From Nocardia abscessus (GTDB taxonomy: Bacteria > Actinomycetota > Actinomycetes > Mycobacteriales > Mycobacteriaceae), in assembly GCF_015477775.1 (NCBI RefSeq), contig NZ_JADLQO010000024.1, positions 1-64,000 on the forward strand: a DNA stretch of 64,000 bases, given 5' to 3'. The position numbers and the translations under genes are program-made. Each line of letters starts with the position of its first letter. The first letter of the stretch is position 1. Of this stretch, positions 8,657-18,039 are shown piece after piece. The notes beneath the pieces were generated by a model. The model saw nothing but the letters and a program-made list of their open reading frames with translations. It made no database searches and had not been told where the DNA came from.

Positions 8657-9799
8657 TTGAAGTTTGTGCCCCGCCTGCTGTTGTTCCTGGCGATTCCCGC
8701 CGTGCTGTTCCTGCTGCCCTGGTGGACTCTGGTGGCGGCGCCGACCCAGGAATCCGGCCCGCTGTTCTGGTCGGGTTCCGCGCTGTTCCTGCTCGGGTTC
8801 GCCTGTTTGCCGGCGTCGATGTTCCTCGGTCACGGTCCCGCGCAGTCGGATGCCGCCGCGATCGTCGGCGACACCTTGCTCGGCGTGATGTGGGTGTTCT
8901 TCAGCTGGTCGGTGCTCGGGAATCTCGCGCGCGCCGGATTGACCGTCGCGGGCGTCGGTGATCCGGCTCGCTCCAGGATCGTCGCGGTGGGCGTGCTCGC
9001 GGCCGCGACGGCGCTGGTGGCGTGGGGTGTGTTCGAGGCGCGCCGGGTGCCGCGGGTGCGCACGGTGCAGGTGACCATTCCCGGTCTCGGACCGGCACTG
9101 GACGGTCTGCGCATGGTCGTCGTGACCGACACCCATTACGCCGCACTCGACCGGTTGCGCTGGTCGGAACGCGTGGTCGAGGTGGTCAACGCGCAGCACC
9201 CCGACATCGCCTGTCACGCGGGCGATCTCGCGGACGGGTCGGTGGCGAAGCGGCACGCGCAGGTGGATCCGCTCGGCAAGGTGGAGGCCGAACTCGGCCG
9301 GTTCTACATCACCGGCAACCACGAATACTTCGGTGACGCCCAGGGCTGGATCGATCACATGGCCTCGCTCGGCTGGCAGCCGTTGCACAACCAGCACGAG
9401 ACGGTGCGCCGCGGCGACGATCAGCTGGTGATCGCCGGCATCGATGACCCCACCGGCATCGGCCTGACCGGTCACGGCCCCGACCTGCCCGCCGCGCTCG
9501 CGGGCGCGGACCCGGACGCGCCGGTCGTTCTGCTGGCCCATCAGCCCAGACAGGTCCGCGAGGCGGCGGCCGCGGGTGTGGCGCTGCAGATCTCCGGCCA
9601 TACCCACGGCGGCCAGATCTGGCCCTTCCACTATCTCGTCCGGCTCGAACAGCCCGTTGTCGCGGGGCTGAGCCGCCACGGTGACCGCACCCAGCTCTAC
9701 ACCAGCCGGGGCACCGGGTTCTGGGGGCCTCAGCTGCGCGTGTTCGCGCCGAGCGAGATCACCGTGCTCGTCCTGCGTTCGGACTCCGCGGCGGGCTGA
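8657..9799 (+). CDS. Membrane metallophosphoesterase
   Basis: A 380-residue protein with four or five N-terminal hydrophobic helices (about residues 1-140), then a calcineurin-like phosphoesterase domain. Metal-binding motifs are visible in order: D-T-H in VVTDTHY, GDLADGS, GNHEYF, and HQP then GHTHGGQ. This is the YkuE/YaeI-like group acting on phosphoester bonds at the membrane. The TTG start at 8657 is preceded by GAGGACGAG. Starting further upstream would give a disordered Arg-rich extension inside the region just after trpB. It ends at a strong hairpin shared with the convergent phosphatase gene. Substrate unknown; lipid-linked or envelope phosphates are plausible. Confidence 0.88.
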   Translation: MKFVPRLLLFLAIPAVLFLLPWWTLVAAPTQESGPLFWSGSALFLLGFACLPASMFLGHGPAQSDAAAIVGDTLLGVMWVFFSWSVLGNLARAGLTVAGVGDPARSRIVAVGVLAAATALVAWGVFEARRVPRVRTVQVTIPGLGPALDGLRMVVVTDTHYAALDRLRWSERVVEVVNAQHPDIACHAGDLADGSVAKRHAQVDPLGKVEAELGRFYITGNHEYFGDAQGWIDHMASLGWQPLHNQHETVRRGDDQLVIAGIDDPTGIGLTGHGPDLPAALAGADPDAPVVLLAHQPRQVREAAAAGVALQISGHTHGGQIWPFHYLVRLEQPVVAGLSRHGDRTQLYTSRGTGFWGPQLRVFAPSEITVLVLRSDSAAG

Positions 9800-9824
9800 G
9801 CCCCGGCTCGAGGGGAGCCGGGGC
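9800..9824. terminator. Bidirectional terminator hairpin
   Basis: A perfect 10-bp stem (9800-9809 with 9815-9824) around a 5-base loop lies exactly between the stops of two convergent genes. Its symmetry lets it act in both directions. A U tract is lacking, as is usual in actinomycetes. Confidence 0.75.
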
Positions 9825-9835
9825 CGCCCGCCTCG

Positions 9836-11491
9836 TCATCGGTGGCCGCGGTCGGCGTCGGCTCGACTGGCGGTGTCGGCGGAAGGCTCCGGTGGGGCAG
9901 GGGTGCCGGGGTCCCATGCCTGGACGACGCCCGGAATCCCGTTCTGGACGACATAACCGGCGCGCGTCTGGATGGGCGCGCCGGGACGGCGGACGAAGGG
10001 AACGACGCGAAAATCGTTGCGCCACAGCTGGTGGTCGAGTTCGACCCGGACATATCCGCGCTGGGCGTTGAAGAATTTGATGTCCGGGTTCGCGTCGAGC
10101 AGTGTGCGGCCCTTGTCGCTCAGATCGGTTCCGTCGCCGTTGCTGGTGATCGAGGTGCCGGTGAATTCCGCCGCAACGACCGGTGAGCCGGGATCGGTGT
10201 AGTCGCGCCGCAGATCGGCGGCTTGGTTCTCGTGCCGGTCGCCGGTGATCACCACCAGGTTGCCCGCGCCGCGCGCCGCGGCGGCGCCCAGCACGGCGTT
10301 GCGATCGGCGACGTAACCGTCCCACGAGTCGGTGGAGACGCTCAGTTCCGGGCCCGGGTCGGTGTCGTTCTGGCTCATGCCGACCTGGTTGCCGAGGACC
10401 TGCCAGCGGGCCGTCGACCGCGCCAGGCCGTCGATCAGCCAATCCCGCTGTGCCGCTCCGAGAATGGTTCGATCGGGCGCGAGCCGCTCAGCGCAGCCGT
10501 TGACCACGGCACCGTCACAGGCCTGCGGTGTGCGGTACTGGCGCGTGTCGAGCATCGTGATCTCCGCGAGGTCGCCGAACCGGAAGCGGCGATGCATCCG
10601 CATCCCCGCCGTGCTCGGCAGTTGCGCCAGCCGCAGCGGCTGGTGCTCGTACATGGCCTGGAAGGCGGCCGCGCGCCGGCGGCGGAACAGGGCCGGGACC
10701 CGCCAGATGTCCAGACCGATGCCGGGCGACCCCGCGGCCCAGTTGTTGTCGACCTCATGGTCGTCCATCGTCACCAGCCACGGGAACGTCGCGTGCGCGG
10801 CGCGCAGCGGCTGCTCCGATTTGTACAGCGCGTAGCGCAGGCGGTAGCCGGGCAGGTCGACGGCCTCGTCGCGGAAATTCGGCCCCATGTCGACGCCCGC
10901 CCGGCCACGCACCCAGGCCCGCTCGTAGATGTAGTCGCCCAGATGCACGACCAGATCCAGGTCTTCCTGGCTCATGTGCTCGTAGGCGGTGTAGTAGCCG
11001 GAGCTCCACGACTGGCAGGAGGCGAACGCGAAGCGCAACCGCGCCATGGCCTGCCCGGGAGCCGGGGCGGTGCGGGTCCGGCCGACCGGCGACACGGCCG
11101 AGCCTGCCCGAAACCGGTAGAAATACCACCGGTCCGGCTCCAATCCGTGCACCTCCGGATGCACGCTGTGGCCGAGTGCGCGCGTGGCCACCGCCGACCC
11201 GCGCGCCACCACTTGGCGGAAGTGCTCGTCGTGCGCGACTTCGTAGTCGACGGTGACCGGGTCGAGCGGCATGCCGCCGAGCCCGTCCGGCGCCAGCGGG
11301 TCGGGGGCCAGTCGCGTCCACAGCACCACCCCGTCGGGCGCGGGATCGCCGGACGCCACGCCCAAGGCGAACGGGTCGCCGAGCCGGCGTGGGGCGGGGA
11401 ATCGGGCACTGCTCGCCGCCGCAGTTCCCACCAGCAACGCGGCCGAGCCCCCGGCGCCGACTCGCAACAATCTCCGACGTGAAAGGGCCAT
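9836..11491 (-). CDS. phoD: Exported alkaline phosphatase/phosphodiesterase, PhoD family
   Basis: A 551-residue protein with a Tat-type signal (SRRRLLRVG followed by a hydrophobic Ala-rich stretch, residues 4-28), so it is exported folded. The mature part starts with the Fn3-like PhoD N-terminal domain (LGVASGDPAPDGVVLWTRL). The catalytic domain follows, with metal-site motifs FASCQSW, HLGDYIYE, TMDDHEVDNNW, and the C-terminal VITGDRHEN. PhoD enzymes are Ca/Fe-dependent and release phosphate from diesters and monoesters outside the membrane, usually under phosphate limitation. It stands alone and converges with the metallophosphoesterase gene. I could not identify a PhoP box in the short upstream gap (11492-11547). 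Confidence 0.93.
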   Translation of the reverse strand: MALSRRRLLRVGAGGSAALLVGTAAASSARFPAPRRLGDPFALGVASGDPAPDGVVLWTRLAPDPLAPDGLGGMPLDPVTVDYEVAHDEHFRQVVARGSAVATRALGHSVHPEVHGLEPDRWYFYRFRAGSAVSPVGRTRTAPAPGQAMARLRFAFASCQSWSSGYYTAYEHMSQEDLDLVVHLGDYIYERAWVRGRAGVDMGPNFRDEAVDLPGYRLRYALYKSEQPLRAAHATFPWLVTMDDHEVDNNWAAGSPGIGLDIWRVPALFRRRRAAAFQAMYEHQPLRLAQLPSTAGMRMHRRFRFGDLAEITMLDTRQYRTPQACDGAVVNGCAERLAPDRTILGAAQRDWLIDGLARSTARWQVLGNQVGMSQNDTDPGPELSVSTDSWDGYVADRNAVLGAAAARGAGNLVVITGDRHENQAADLRRDYTDPGSPVVAAEFTGTSITSNGDGTDLSDKGRTLLDANPDIKFFNAQRGYVRVELDHQLWRNDFRVVPFVRRPGAPIQTRAGYVVQNGIPGVVQAWDPGTPAPPEPSADTASRADADRGHR

Positions 11492-11547
11492 GATTCAGCG
11501 TAAGGCCGCACACGGCGGCGGGAAGGGGCCCTCGACCGGTCACAGCG

Positions 11548-14166
11548 TCAGAGCAGTCCGCCGCGGCGTGCGCGGTCGAGGGCGTCGACCCGGGAATTGG
11601 TGCCCAATTTGCCGTAGATCCCGCGCAGGTGGGTCTTCACGGTGTTGACCGAGACACCGAGGTCCTCGGCGATCTGCTGGGCGGTACGTCCGGACGGCAA
11701 CTGCTTGAGCACGGTCATCTCGGTGTGGGTCAAGGCGGGATAGGCGGGCCTGCGGCGGGCGGCGGGATGACGCCGGATCGACTCCGCGAACGTCTCGGAC
11801 CGGCCGAAACGGCCCGCGTAGCTGTCCAGCAATCCCATCGCGGCGGGCACGTCGAGGAACGGCCGTAACAGCCGGTGCGGCGCGGCGGAACCCAGCGCGT
11901 TCTCCAGCGCGGCCAGGGCCTTGGCCGGCGCGCGGGCCTCGTGTTGGGTCGCGGAGTACAACAGCCATCCGGTGATCGCACTGACCGGCCGCAGTTCGCC
12001 CGCCCGGTCGAGCAGTGGTTCGAGGATCGCGCAGGTCGCCTTGCGGCGATCGGCGGCGGCGTGCAGAGCCGCGTCGGCCAACCGGACCTCGGGCAGTTCG
12101 CCGACGATGCCGCGTGCGCGCTCGACCAGCAGCTGCGCGGTCCTGGCATCGTGTACCCGCAGCAGTGCCCAGACCACCGGCAGGATCAGGCTGCCCGTCG
12201 CGGCGGGTACCGCCTTGTGCTCCAGCAGGACCAGCAGGCTGCGGCGCAGCGCGTCGACCGCGGCGGACTGTTCCTCGGCCTGCTCGAGCTGGAGCAGGCG
12301 CCCCACGACGTGGCCGCGCCACCCCGCGACCGGACCGTAGGACCCGTCGTGATCGACGCGCTCGGTGAGTGCGGCGCAGATCTGCGCCGCATCGGGCGGC
12401 TCGCCTTGCAGGTAGGCGCCGTAGGCGGCCATCGCGGCCGCCTGCACGGCGTCCGATGCCTCCGACAGTCCGTGTTCGTCGGCGATCGCCAGCGCGCGCG
12501 CCGCCCGGTCGCGCATCGCGGTGGCCGCGTCGACGGTGTCGGCGGCGAATGCCAGCCGGGTCAGCGCGCGCAGCACCAAGCGGGGGCGGCCCGCGTGCTC
12601 GGCCACCGCGAGGCCGGAGTGCAGCAGTTGTTCGCCCCGCGCCACCGCGCCGTCCGCGACGAGGGCGGTGGCGACCTGGATCGCGGCATAGGCGTCGAGA
12701 TCTGGGTCGCCGGTCGGCGCGACCTGCTCCGCGAAACGGGGGAGGACGGCCCCGGTGGTCGCCGCGACGTCGATCGTCGCGGCGAGGGTGAGCGCGTCCA
12801 GCCGTGCGGCGGAGGCGAACGAGAGCGTGGCGGCACGTCGCGCGGTCGCGGTGTCCAGGCACGCGACCGCGGCCGAGGTGCTACCCGCGACGAGCGCGTC
12901 CACCACGCGCACCAGCCACAGGAAGGGATCGTCGAGCAAGCCGGGCGCCGAGCGGGCCACCTGATCGAACAGCATCGCGCCCTCGCCGTCGAGCACGATG
13001 CGCAACGCACACGTGGACAAGAACTCGCACAGGTCTGCACGGTCCCCGACCGCGAGTTGGTGCGGCAGCGCGGCCGCCGGCAGTCCCGCGCGACGCAAAT
13101 AGCCTGCCGACCGGCGATGCAGGTCCGCGCACAGTTGCGGTCCGAGCCTGCGGGCTTCGGCGAGAAAATGGGCGCGCACCAGCGGAGGACAGGCGAACCA
13201 CATCTCGCCGTCGTGCACGACGGAATCGATCGGGAAGTCGATCCGATCGAGTTCGTAGAGATAATGGCTCGCGCCGCCGCCGACGAGTTCGTCGGCGAGT
13301 TGCTCGGTGAACGACACGGGAACGCTGGTGTAGGTGAGGAACTGGCGCAGCGCGGGGGGCAGCGCCTCCACGAGTTCGTCGCTCAGGAAATCGGCGACCG
13401 CCCGCGCCGGGCGCGCGAGCACGGTCAGCGCCGTGGCGCGGTCGCCGGTTCCGCCACTCAGGTGGGCGGCGGCGATGCGCACGAGCGCGGCCCAGCCGCG
13501 GGTCAGCGCGTAGAGCGCATCGAGTTCGGCGCCGGTGAGTTCGCAGCCGTGATCTCGGCACAGCGCGTCGACCTGATCCGGTGTGAAAGCCAGTTCGCTC
13601 ATGCCCCAGCGGGTCAGCCGGGAATGCAGACCGAGGATGTGCCAGCGGATCGGCGGCGCGAAGCGCGCGCACAGCACTGTCGTGACCGACGGCGGGGCAT
13701 GCTGCAGAAAATATTCGATACCGGCGAGGGCGAGCGGATGGGTGATCAGATGGGCGTCGTCGAGCACCAGGACGGTCGGCGTCGCCCGCGCGGCAAGTGT
13801 CTCGACGAGCGCGGCGGCCTGCGCGGTCGGCGGTCCCGACCGTTCGGTGGCCGCGACGCCGAAGCGTGCGTGCAGCACGGTCCACAGCGCCGCCGCGTCG
13901 TCGAGTTCCGCGGTGACGGTCAGCCACGCGACGTCGGATGCGCCGGTCGCGCGCCGGGCGGCCCAGTCCGCCATCAGCACCGATTTTCCGGTTCCGGCCG
14001 GTGCGCACAGCAGCAGCACGTGTCCGTCGCGGGTGTTGGTCACCTGGTCGGCGGCGGCCGACAGGTCCGGCCGGGGGATCGGAGTGAACGGCAACGCCGG
14101 TATTTCGGCAACGGATTCCGCCGCGGCGGGGATGCGGCGTAGAGCGGGGACGTGCGAGGTGGTCAC
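11548..14166 (-). CDS. Large ATP-binding LuxR-family transcriptional regulator (MalT/LAL-like)
   Basis: An 872-residue regulator. The N-terminal third is a STAND-type ATPase: Walker A CAPAGTGKS near residues 54-62 and a Walker B-like VLVLDDAH. A long Ala-rich helical middle resembles TPR-type sensor repeats. The C-terminal ~60 residues form a LuxR/GerE helix-turn-helix (LTHTEMTVLKQLPSGRTA, then NTVKTHLRGIYGKL). The GTG start at 14166 has a strong GGGAGG ribosome binding site. Members bind ATP and an inducer and then activate transcription. Divergent to a small membrane-protein gene across 221 bases that hold a short inverted repeat. The inducer and targets are unknown; the phosphatase downstream or the divergent gene are candidates. 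Confidence 0.92.
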   Translation of the reverse strand: MTTSHVPALRRIPAAAESVAEIPALPFTPIPRPDLSAAADQVTNTRDGHVLLLCAPAGTGKSVLMADWAARRATGASDVAWLTVTAELDDAAALWTVLHARFGVAATERSGPPTAQAAALVETLAARATPTVLVLDDAHLITHPLALAGIEYFLQHAPPSVTTVLCARFAPPIRWHILGLHSRLTRWGMSELAFTPDQVDALCRDHGCELTGAELDALYALTRGWAALVRIAAAHLSGGTGDRATALTVLARPARAVADFLSDELVEALPPALRQFLTYTSVPVSFTEQLADELVGGGASHYLYELDRIDFPIDSVVHDGEMWFACPPLVRAHFLAEARRLGPQLCADLHRRSAGYLRRAGLPAAALPHQLAVGDRADLCEFLSTCALRIVLDGEGAMLFDQVARSAPGLLDDPFLWLVRVVDALVAGSTSAAVACLDTATARRAATLSFASAARLDALTLAATIDVAATTGAVLPRFAEQVAPTGDPDLDAYAAIQVATALVADGAVARGEQLLHSGLAVAEHAGRPRLVLRALTRLAFAADTVDAATAMRDRAARALAIADEHGLSEASDAVQAAAMAAYGAYLQGEPPDAAQICAALTERVDHDGSYGPVAGWRGHVVGRLLQLEQAEEQSAAVDALRRSLLVLLEHKAVPAATGSLILPVVWALLRVHDARTAQLLVERARGIVGELPEVRLADAALHAAADRRKATCAILEPLLDRAGELRPVSAITGWLLYSATQHEARAPAKALAALENALGSAAPHRLLRPFLDVPAAMGLLDSYAGRFGRSETFAESIRRHPAARRRPAYPALTHTEMTVLKQLPSGRTAQQIAEDLGVSVNTVKTHLRGIYGKLGTNSRVDALDRARRGGLL

Positions 14167-14197
14167 CGTGCCTCCCGGGCCGTGTGCTGACAGATCA

Positions 14198-14214
14198 CTA
14201 CCGCGCCTCGGTAG
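14198..14214. promoter_or_regulatory. Short inverted repeat in divergent promoter region
   Basis: CTACCG and CGGTAG separated by five bases, 31-47 bases upstream of the LuxR-type regulator start. It is a possible binding site for that regulator or another factor. Only the symmetry supports it. Confidence 0.3.
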
Positions 14215-14387
14215 CGGAACTTACCCGGTGGAAAGTCCGCTCGATCCCATCGTTGGTGGTCGTTATGGAATTTTCATCCCCCCGTGCCTCGAAGCGCCGG
14301 AGTCACCCGAAACGGGTGAAGTGCCGACCGGTGCGAGTGGTGGAGATTCGGAAGGCGTCCACAACTTCCCGAGAAAGGGGGCGACCG

Positions 14388-14801
14388 ATGACGCACATGA
14401 CCGAACCGGAGGCACACCCCGTCCGCCGTGGTATCGCGGCGGGCACGTCCATAGCGGCAGCGATCCTGCTGCTGACCGTCGGTGTGCTGTCGATCTTCGA
14501 AGGTATCTCCGCCGTCGCAGAGGACGAGCTGATCGTCGTCGGCACCGAATACGTCTACAAGTTCGACACCACGACCTGGGGCTGGATCCACATCGTGATC
14601 GGCATCCTCCTGGTCATCGCCGCGCTGGGCTTGATGACCGGCGCCACGTGGGCACGGGTGGTGGCGATCGGCCTGGCGGCCCTGTCGATCATCGCGAACT
14701 TCATGTGGCTGCCGTACTACCCGGCATGGTCCATCCTGGTGATCGCGCTGAACATCGTGGTGATCTGGGCGGTCGCCACCTGGCGTCCGGAAGAGGTCTG
14801 A
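14388..14801 (+). CDS. Small four-helix membrane protein (DUF7144-like)
   Basis: A 137-residue protein with four hydrophobic segments at about residues 18-40, 65-85, 88-108 and 111-130, and a short Trp/Tyr-containing loop between helices 1 and 2. This organisation and the phrases LSIFEGISAVAED and ATWARVVAIGLAALS fit the actinobacterial DUF7144 membrane family, judged from memory. The ATG at 14388 follows GAGAAAGGGGG. It is transcribed divergently from the large LuxR-type regulator, which may control it. Function unknown. Confidence 0.85.
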   Translation: MTHMTEPEAHPVRRGIAAGTSIAAAILLLTVGVLSIFEGISAVAEDELIVVGTEYVYKFDTTTWGWIHIVIGILLVIAALGLMTGATWARVVAIGLAALSIIANFMWLPYYPAWSILVIALNIVVIWAVATWRPEEV

Positions 14802-14850
14802 CCGGGCGGAAATGCGCGGCCGCGCGCCCGCGGACGGCACACTGGAGGGC

Positions 14851-15353
14851 GTGCCGAAGCTGAGCAAAGGCGCGAACGCGCCCGTCACCGTGCCGGCTGT
14901 GCGGGCTTGGAGTGGTCGACCGGACCCGGCGTGCCCGCGCTCGATGTGTCGGCGCTGTTGCTGACCGCGGGAGGCCGGGTCCGGTCGGATGCGGATTTCG
15001 TGTTCTACAACCAACCCGGCCATCCCGGCGGCGCCGTCCGATGTCTCGGCGGGCACGGCGGCGCCGACGCGGTCGATGTCGACTTGGCCCGAGTCGAGCC
15101 CGGCATCGACTGCGTCGTGGTGTGCGCGTCCGCCGACGGCGCGCCGTTGCCTCCCACGCCGAAGGCATTGTGGCTGTTGCCTGTTCCGCCAGGGCGAGCC
15201 GGAAGACTTCCGATGCGGGCCGATCGGCTCGATGCGGCGGCGGTGTCGAGCGGCGTGGCGATACGGTCGCGGCCGGTCGGCATCGCACCGGGCAAACGCC
15301 AGCGACAGTCGATGCGATCGCCCGGTGAAGTGGGGTTTCCGCTGGCACCGTAG
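14851..15353 (+). pseudogene. terD: TerD-family tellurium/stress resistance gene, frameshifted
   Basis: GTG 14851 follows GGAGGG and begins a canonical TerD N-terminus (PKLSKGANAPVTVPAVR). At about 14905 the TerD reading continues one frame over (LEWSTGPGVPALDVSALLL, then VRSDADFVFYNQP, then VDLARVEPGIDCVVVCASADG). One base appears to be missing between the two parts. After the ASADG segment the remaining ~60 residues no longer resemble TerD: the second calcium-binding half (typically with an AVGQGY-like motif) is absent. TerD proteins bind calcium and occur in ter stress-resistance clusters, and no other ter gene is nearby. I read this as a decayed, truncated terD. A sequencing error could explain the frame change but not the lost C-terminal half. 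Confidence 0.75.
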
Positions 15354-15407
15354 GTGAGGTTGTGGTATCCACCTTCGAGATCGCACTACGAACTCGAAGG
15401 GACGCCA

Positions 15408-16187
15408 ATGCCAAGCAAGCCCCCGCTCGTTCTTCTGCACGGTGTCACCATGTCCGAACGGGTGTGGGAGGACGTCACGCCCTTGCTCGCCGCGCGGCAC
15501 GAGGTGATCACCCCGACCGCCGTCGGTCATCGGGGCGGTCCGGCTGCCCTGCGGCGGCCTGCGCGGGTCGAGCATCTGGTGGACGACATCGAGCGGCGGC
15601 TGGACGCGCTGGGGCTGCGCCGGGTGCACATCGCGGGCAATTCGCTGGGGGGATGGATGGCGATCGAATTGGCTCGCCGCGGGCGCGCCGAGACCGTCTG
15701 CGCCCTTTCGCCCGCGGGCTTCTGGGAATCCGGCGCAGGGAGCCAGAAGGCCGCGACCCGCCGCATCGCCCGCGAGGCGATCACCGGGCGGCTGCTGGGC
15801 TTCCTCGCCCCGCTGGGACTGCGCAGTGCGGTGGCCCGGCGAGTGGCGTTGCGCAACATCGCCGTCCACGGCGATCGCGTCAGCGCGGCGCAAGCCATGA
15901 CCTTCTTACGCGACCTGCTGGGATGCACCGTTACCGCCGATCTGCTCGGCACCGATGAGCAAGTGGCACCGCTCGATCCGTTGCCGTGCCCGATCACGGT
16001 GGCGTGGGCGCAGCACGATCGTGTGCTTCCCGAGGAGATCCACGCGGCGATCGCCCGGGCCCGGCTGCCCGAAGCCGTGTTCACCGTTCTGCCGGACACC
16101 GGTCACGTGCCGATGATCGATGACCCGAGGCTGGTCGCCCAGACGATCCTGGCCACCACGAGCATCACTGCCGCCGAGGCGTCCTAG
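15408..16187 (+). CDS. Alpha/beta hydrolase
   Basis: A 259-residue alpha/beta-hydrolase fold enzyme. The oxyanion-hole HG appears in VLLHGVTMS near residue 10, the nucleophile serine in G-N-S-L-G-G (about residue 79), the acid in AQHDRVLP, and the catalytic histidine in DTGHVPMID near the C-terminus. The ATG at 15408 has CGAAGGGA before it. It is a lone gene downstream of the broken terD and convergent with the FAD oxidoreductase operon. The sequence fits a soluble esterase or C-C hydrolase, but the substrate cannot be told. Confidence 0.9.
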   Translation: MPSKPPLVLLHGVTMSERVWEDVTPLLAARHEVITPTAVGHRGGPAALRRPARVEHLVDDIERRLDALGLRRVHIAGNSLGGWMAIELARRGRAETVCALSPAGFWESGAGSQKAATRRIAREAITGRLLGFLAPLGLRSAVARRVALRNIAVHGDRVSAAQAMTFLRDLLGCTVTADLLGTDEQVAPLDPLPCPITVAWAQHDRVLPEEIHAAIARARLPEAVFTVLPDTGHVPMIDDPRLVAQTILATTSITAAEAS

Positions 16188-16248
16188 GCATGCTGGGGCG
16201 CGTTCCGGCGCCGCCGTAACCTGTCGCGGCACGACGTGGTGCGGCTGT

Positions 16249-18039
16249 TCATATGTCGAGCAGGTGCGGCAAACCGGCGCGGTACCGGTCGGCGTCGATG
16301 CGTTTCCACGGCTCGAAGATCGGCAGCGACACCAGCGGGTAGACCGGGACCCGTGGTGCGGGGTCGTCGGCGGCATCCAGGATCGCGTTGGCCGCCGCGC
16401 GCCCGGATTCGTTGGCCCCCTCCATCGTGGCGAGATCGATGTTGTTGCGCACGTGGTCGCCGCCGAAGAACAGGTTCGGCACAGCGCAGCGGGCCTCCGG
16501 TCGGTGGTCGTAGGAGCCGACCGTGTTGACCAGCAGCGGGGTTTCGTTGTGCACTCCGCTCGCGGTCCAGGTGACCCCGGGATCGAGATGCCAGGAGCGG
16601 ATGTCCTCGGGGCGCAGCCACCCTGTCGCGGTGTTGAGCCATTCGGAGAGCTGAGCCCACACCTCTTCGGCGATCTCGGCGGCGGTGCACTGTTTGGCCG
16701 GTCGGCGGAAGCGGATGCCGGGGGAGTCCCAGTCGGAGATGTCCACCGACAGGCATTCCCGCACCGTTCCGTCGCCGTAGCGGGCAGCGAAGTCACCCAC
16801 CCACATCGGTGCTTGGCGCAAGGCCGTGAGCGCCCACGGTGACCCGAGCGCGGCGATGTGGCCTTCCGGCAGGTCGGTGGATCGAGTGAGGTAGTACTGG
16901 ATGCCGACCATCCAGTCCGTCCGCAGCTGCCGCATGCCCGCCAGGTGCGGGTCGGCGTCGAGGATTTCGTCACCGAGCAGCGTGACCGCCTTCTCCACCG
17001 GCATGGCGCACAGATACCAGTCCGCGATCACGGGGGTCGACCGGCCGTCGGCGTCGGTCACCGTCGCCGAAGCGATCCGGCCGTCGCGCAACTCCAGCCG
17101 CGTCGCCCGCTGCCCGGGAACGAATCGCACGCCCCGGGACCGCAGATACGTCACCCAGGGATCGATCCACGCTTCGTTGGTCGGGCGGTTGAGAATCCGA
17201 TCGATTCCGGCGGAGTACTGCGGGATCGCCCCGGTCCCCGCCAGCACCAGCGCCTCACCGATGGTGCCGATCGTGCGGGCCGAACTCACCTGGGGCTTGG
17301 CCGCCACGGTGATCCGGGTGAGGGCGCTGACCAGATATTCGCGGTATGCCGCCGACTTCCCCTCGGCGCGCAGGATCTGCTCCCACGTCACGTATTCCCA
17401 CTGCCCGAAGCGCCGTTCGGTACACGAGGTGAACCAGACGGCCATCTGTTTGGCGAAGAACGCGAGCTCGGCCGGTGGCAGTTCCGGAATGAAGCCGAAG
17501 GCGCCGATGAGGGTGTTCTGCAACCGGTGCGGAGTGAGCTGATCGAGGCCCGCGAGCTCGACCGGCGCGAAGATCGGTGGCTTGCCGCGGAAACCCGCCA
17601 CGGTGCCCTCGACCCGGACGAGATTGCCCGCGACGCCATCGGGATTGCCGGGGAAGGGAATTCGGCGCATGGTTTCCGGAAGGTTCTGATAACAGCCGGG
17701 AAAGAACCGGAAGCCGTGCTCACCGGGCAGATCCGAGCGGCCGTCGGTGCCGGTGCCCGGCACGCCCATACTGCGTGCCTTGCCGCCGAGAAAGGCCGGT
17801 TCGTAGACGGTGACCTCGTATCCGCGCTCGATCAGTTCGTGGGCCGCCGACAACCCGGCTACCCCGCCGCCGAGCACCGCGACCGCTTTTCCTCCGGTGC
17901 GCAGCCCGGGCGTTCGGCGAGCTTCGGGTGATGCGGCGTGCGCGGGGGCGGCGGCGACGGCGGCTCCGGCCGCGAGTGCGCCGCGCAACAGGTCGCGGCG
18001 GGTGAGGTCGATGGTCGGCCGAAGGCGCGGGTCATGCAT
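16249..18039 (-). CDS. Tat-exported FAD-dependent oxidoreductase (desaturase/HpnE-like)
   Basis: A 596-residue flavoprotein. The N-terminus carries a twin-Arg signal (LTRRDLLRGALAAG, residues 12-25) with an Ala-rich hydrophobic stretch and an AHA cleavage-like site. The FAD-binding Rossmann motif follows (AVLGGGVAGLSAAHEL), then the second glycine-rich EHGFRFFPG segment typical of the phytoene desaturase/hydroxysqualene dehydroxylase/amine oxidase superfamily. The C-terminal FAD contact lies in LFFGGDHVRNNIDLATMEGA. Its start overlaps the end of the preceding monooxygenase gene by 8 bases, so both are translated from one message. An exported FAD oxidase of this type may act on an isoprenoid or steroid-like lipid; this is inference. 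Confidence 0.88.
   Translation of the reverse strand: MHDPRLRPTIDLTRRDLLRGALAAGAAVAAAPAHAASPEARRTPGLRTGGKAVAVLGGGVAGLSAAHELIERGYEVTVYEPAFLGGKARSMGVPGTGTDGRSDLPGEHGFRFFPGCYQNLPETMRRIPFPGNPDGVAGNLVRVEGTVAGFRGKPPIFAPVELAGLDQLTPHRLQNTLIGAFGFIPELPPAELAFFAKQMAVWFTSCTERRFGQWEYVTWEQILRAEGKSAAYREYLVSALTRITVAAKPQVSSARTIGTIGEALVLAGTGAIPQYSAGIDRILNRPTNEAWIDPWVTYLRSRGVRFVPGQRATRLELRDGRIASATVTDADGRSTPVIADWYLCAMPVEKAVTLLGDEILDADPHLAGMRQLRTDWMVGIQYYLTRSTDLPEGHIAALGSPWALTALRQAPMWVGDFAARYGDGTVRECLSVDISDWDSPGIRFRRPAKQCTAAEIAEEVWAQLSEWLNTATGWLRPEDIRSWHLDPGVTWTASGVHNETPLLVNTVGSYDHRPEARCAVPNLFFGGDHVRNNIDLATMEGANESGRAAANAILDAADDPAPRVPVYPLVSLPIFEPWKRIDADRYRAGLPHLLDI

Noticed and set aside
11875..14142. 755-codon open frame on the + strand opposite the LuxR-type regulator
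   Set aside because: Arg/Gly/Gln-rich translation without domains; the - strand has Walker A and a LuxR helix-turn-helix.
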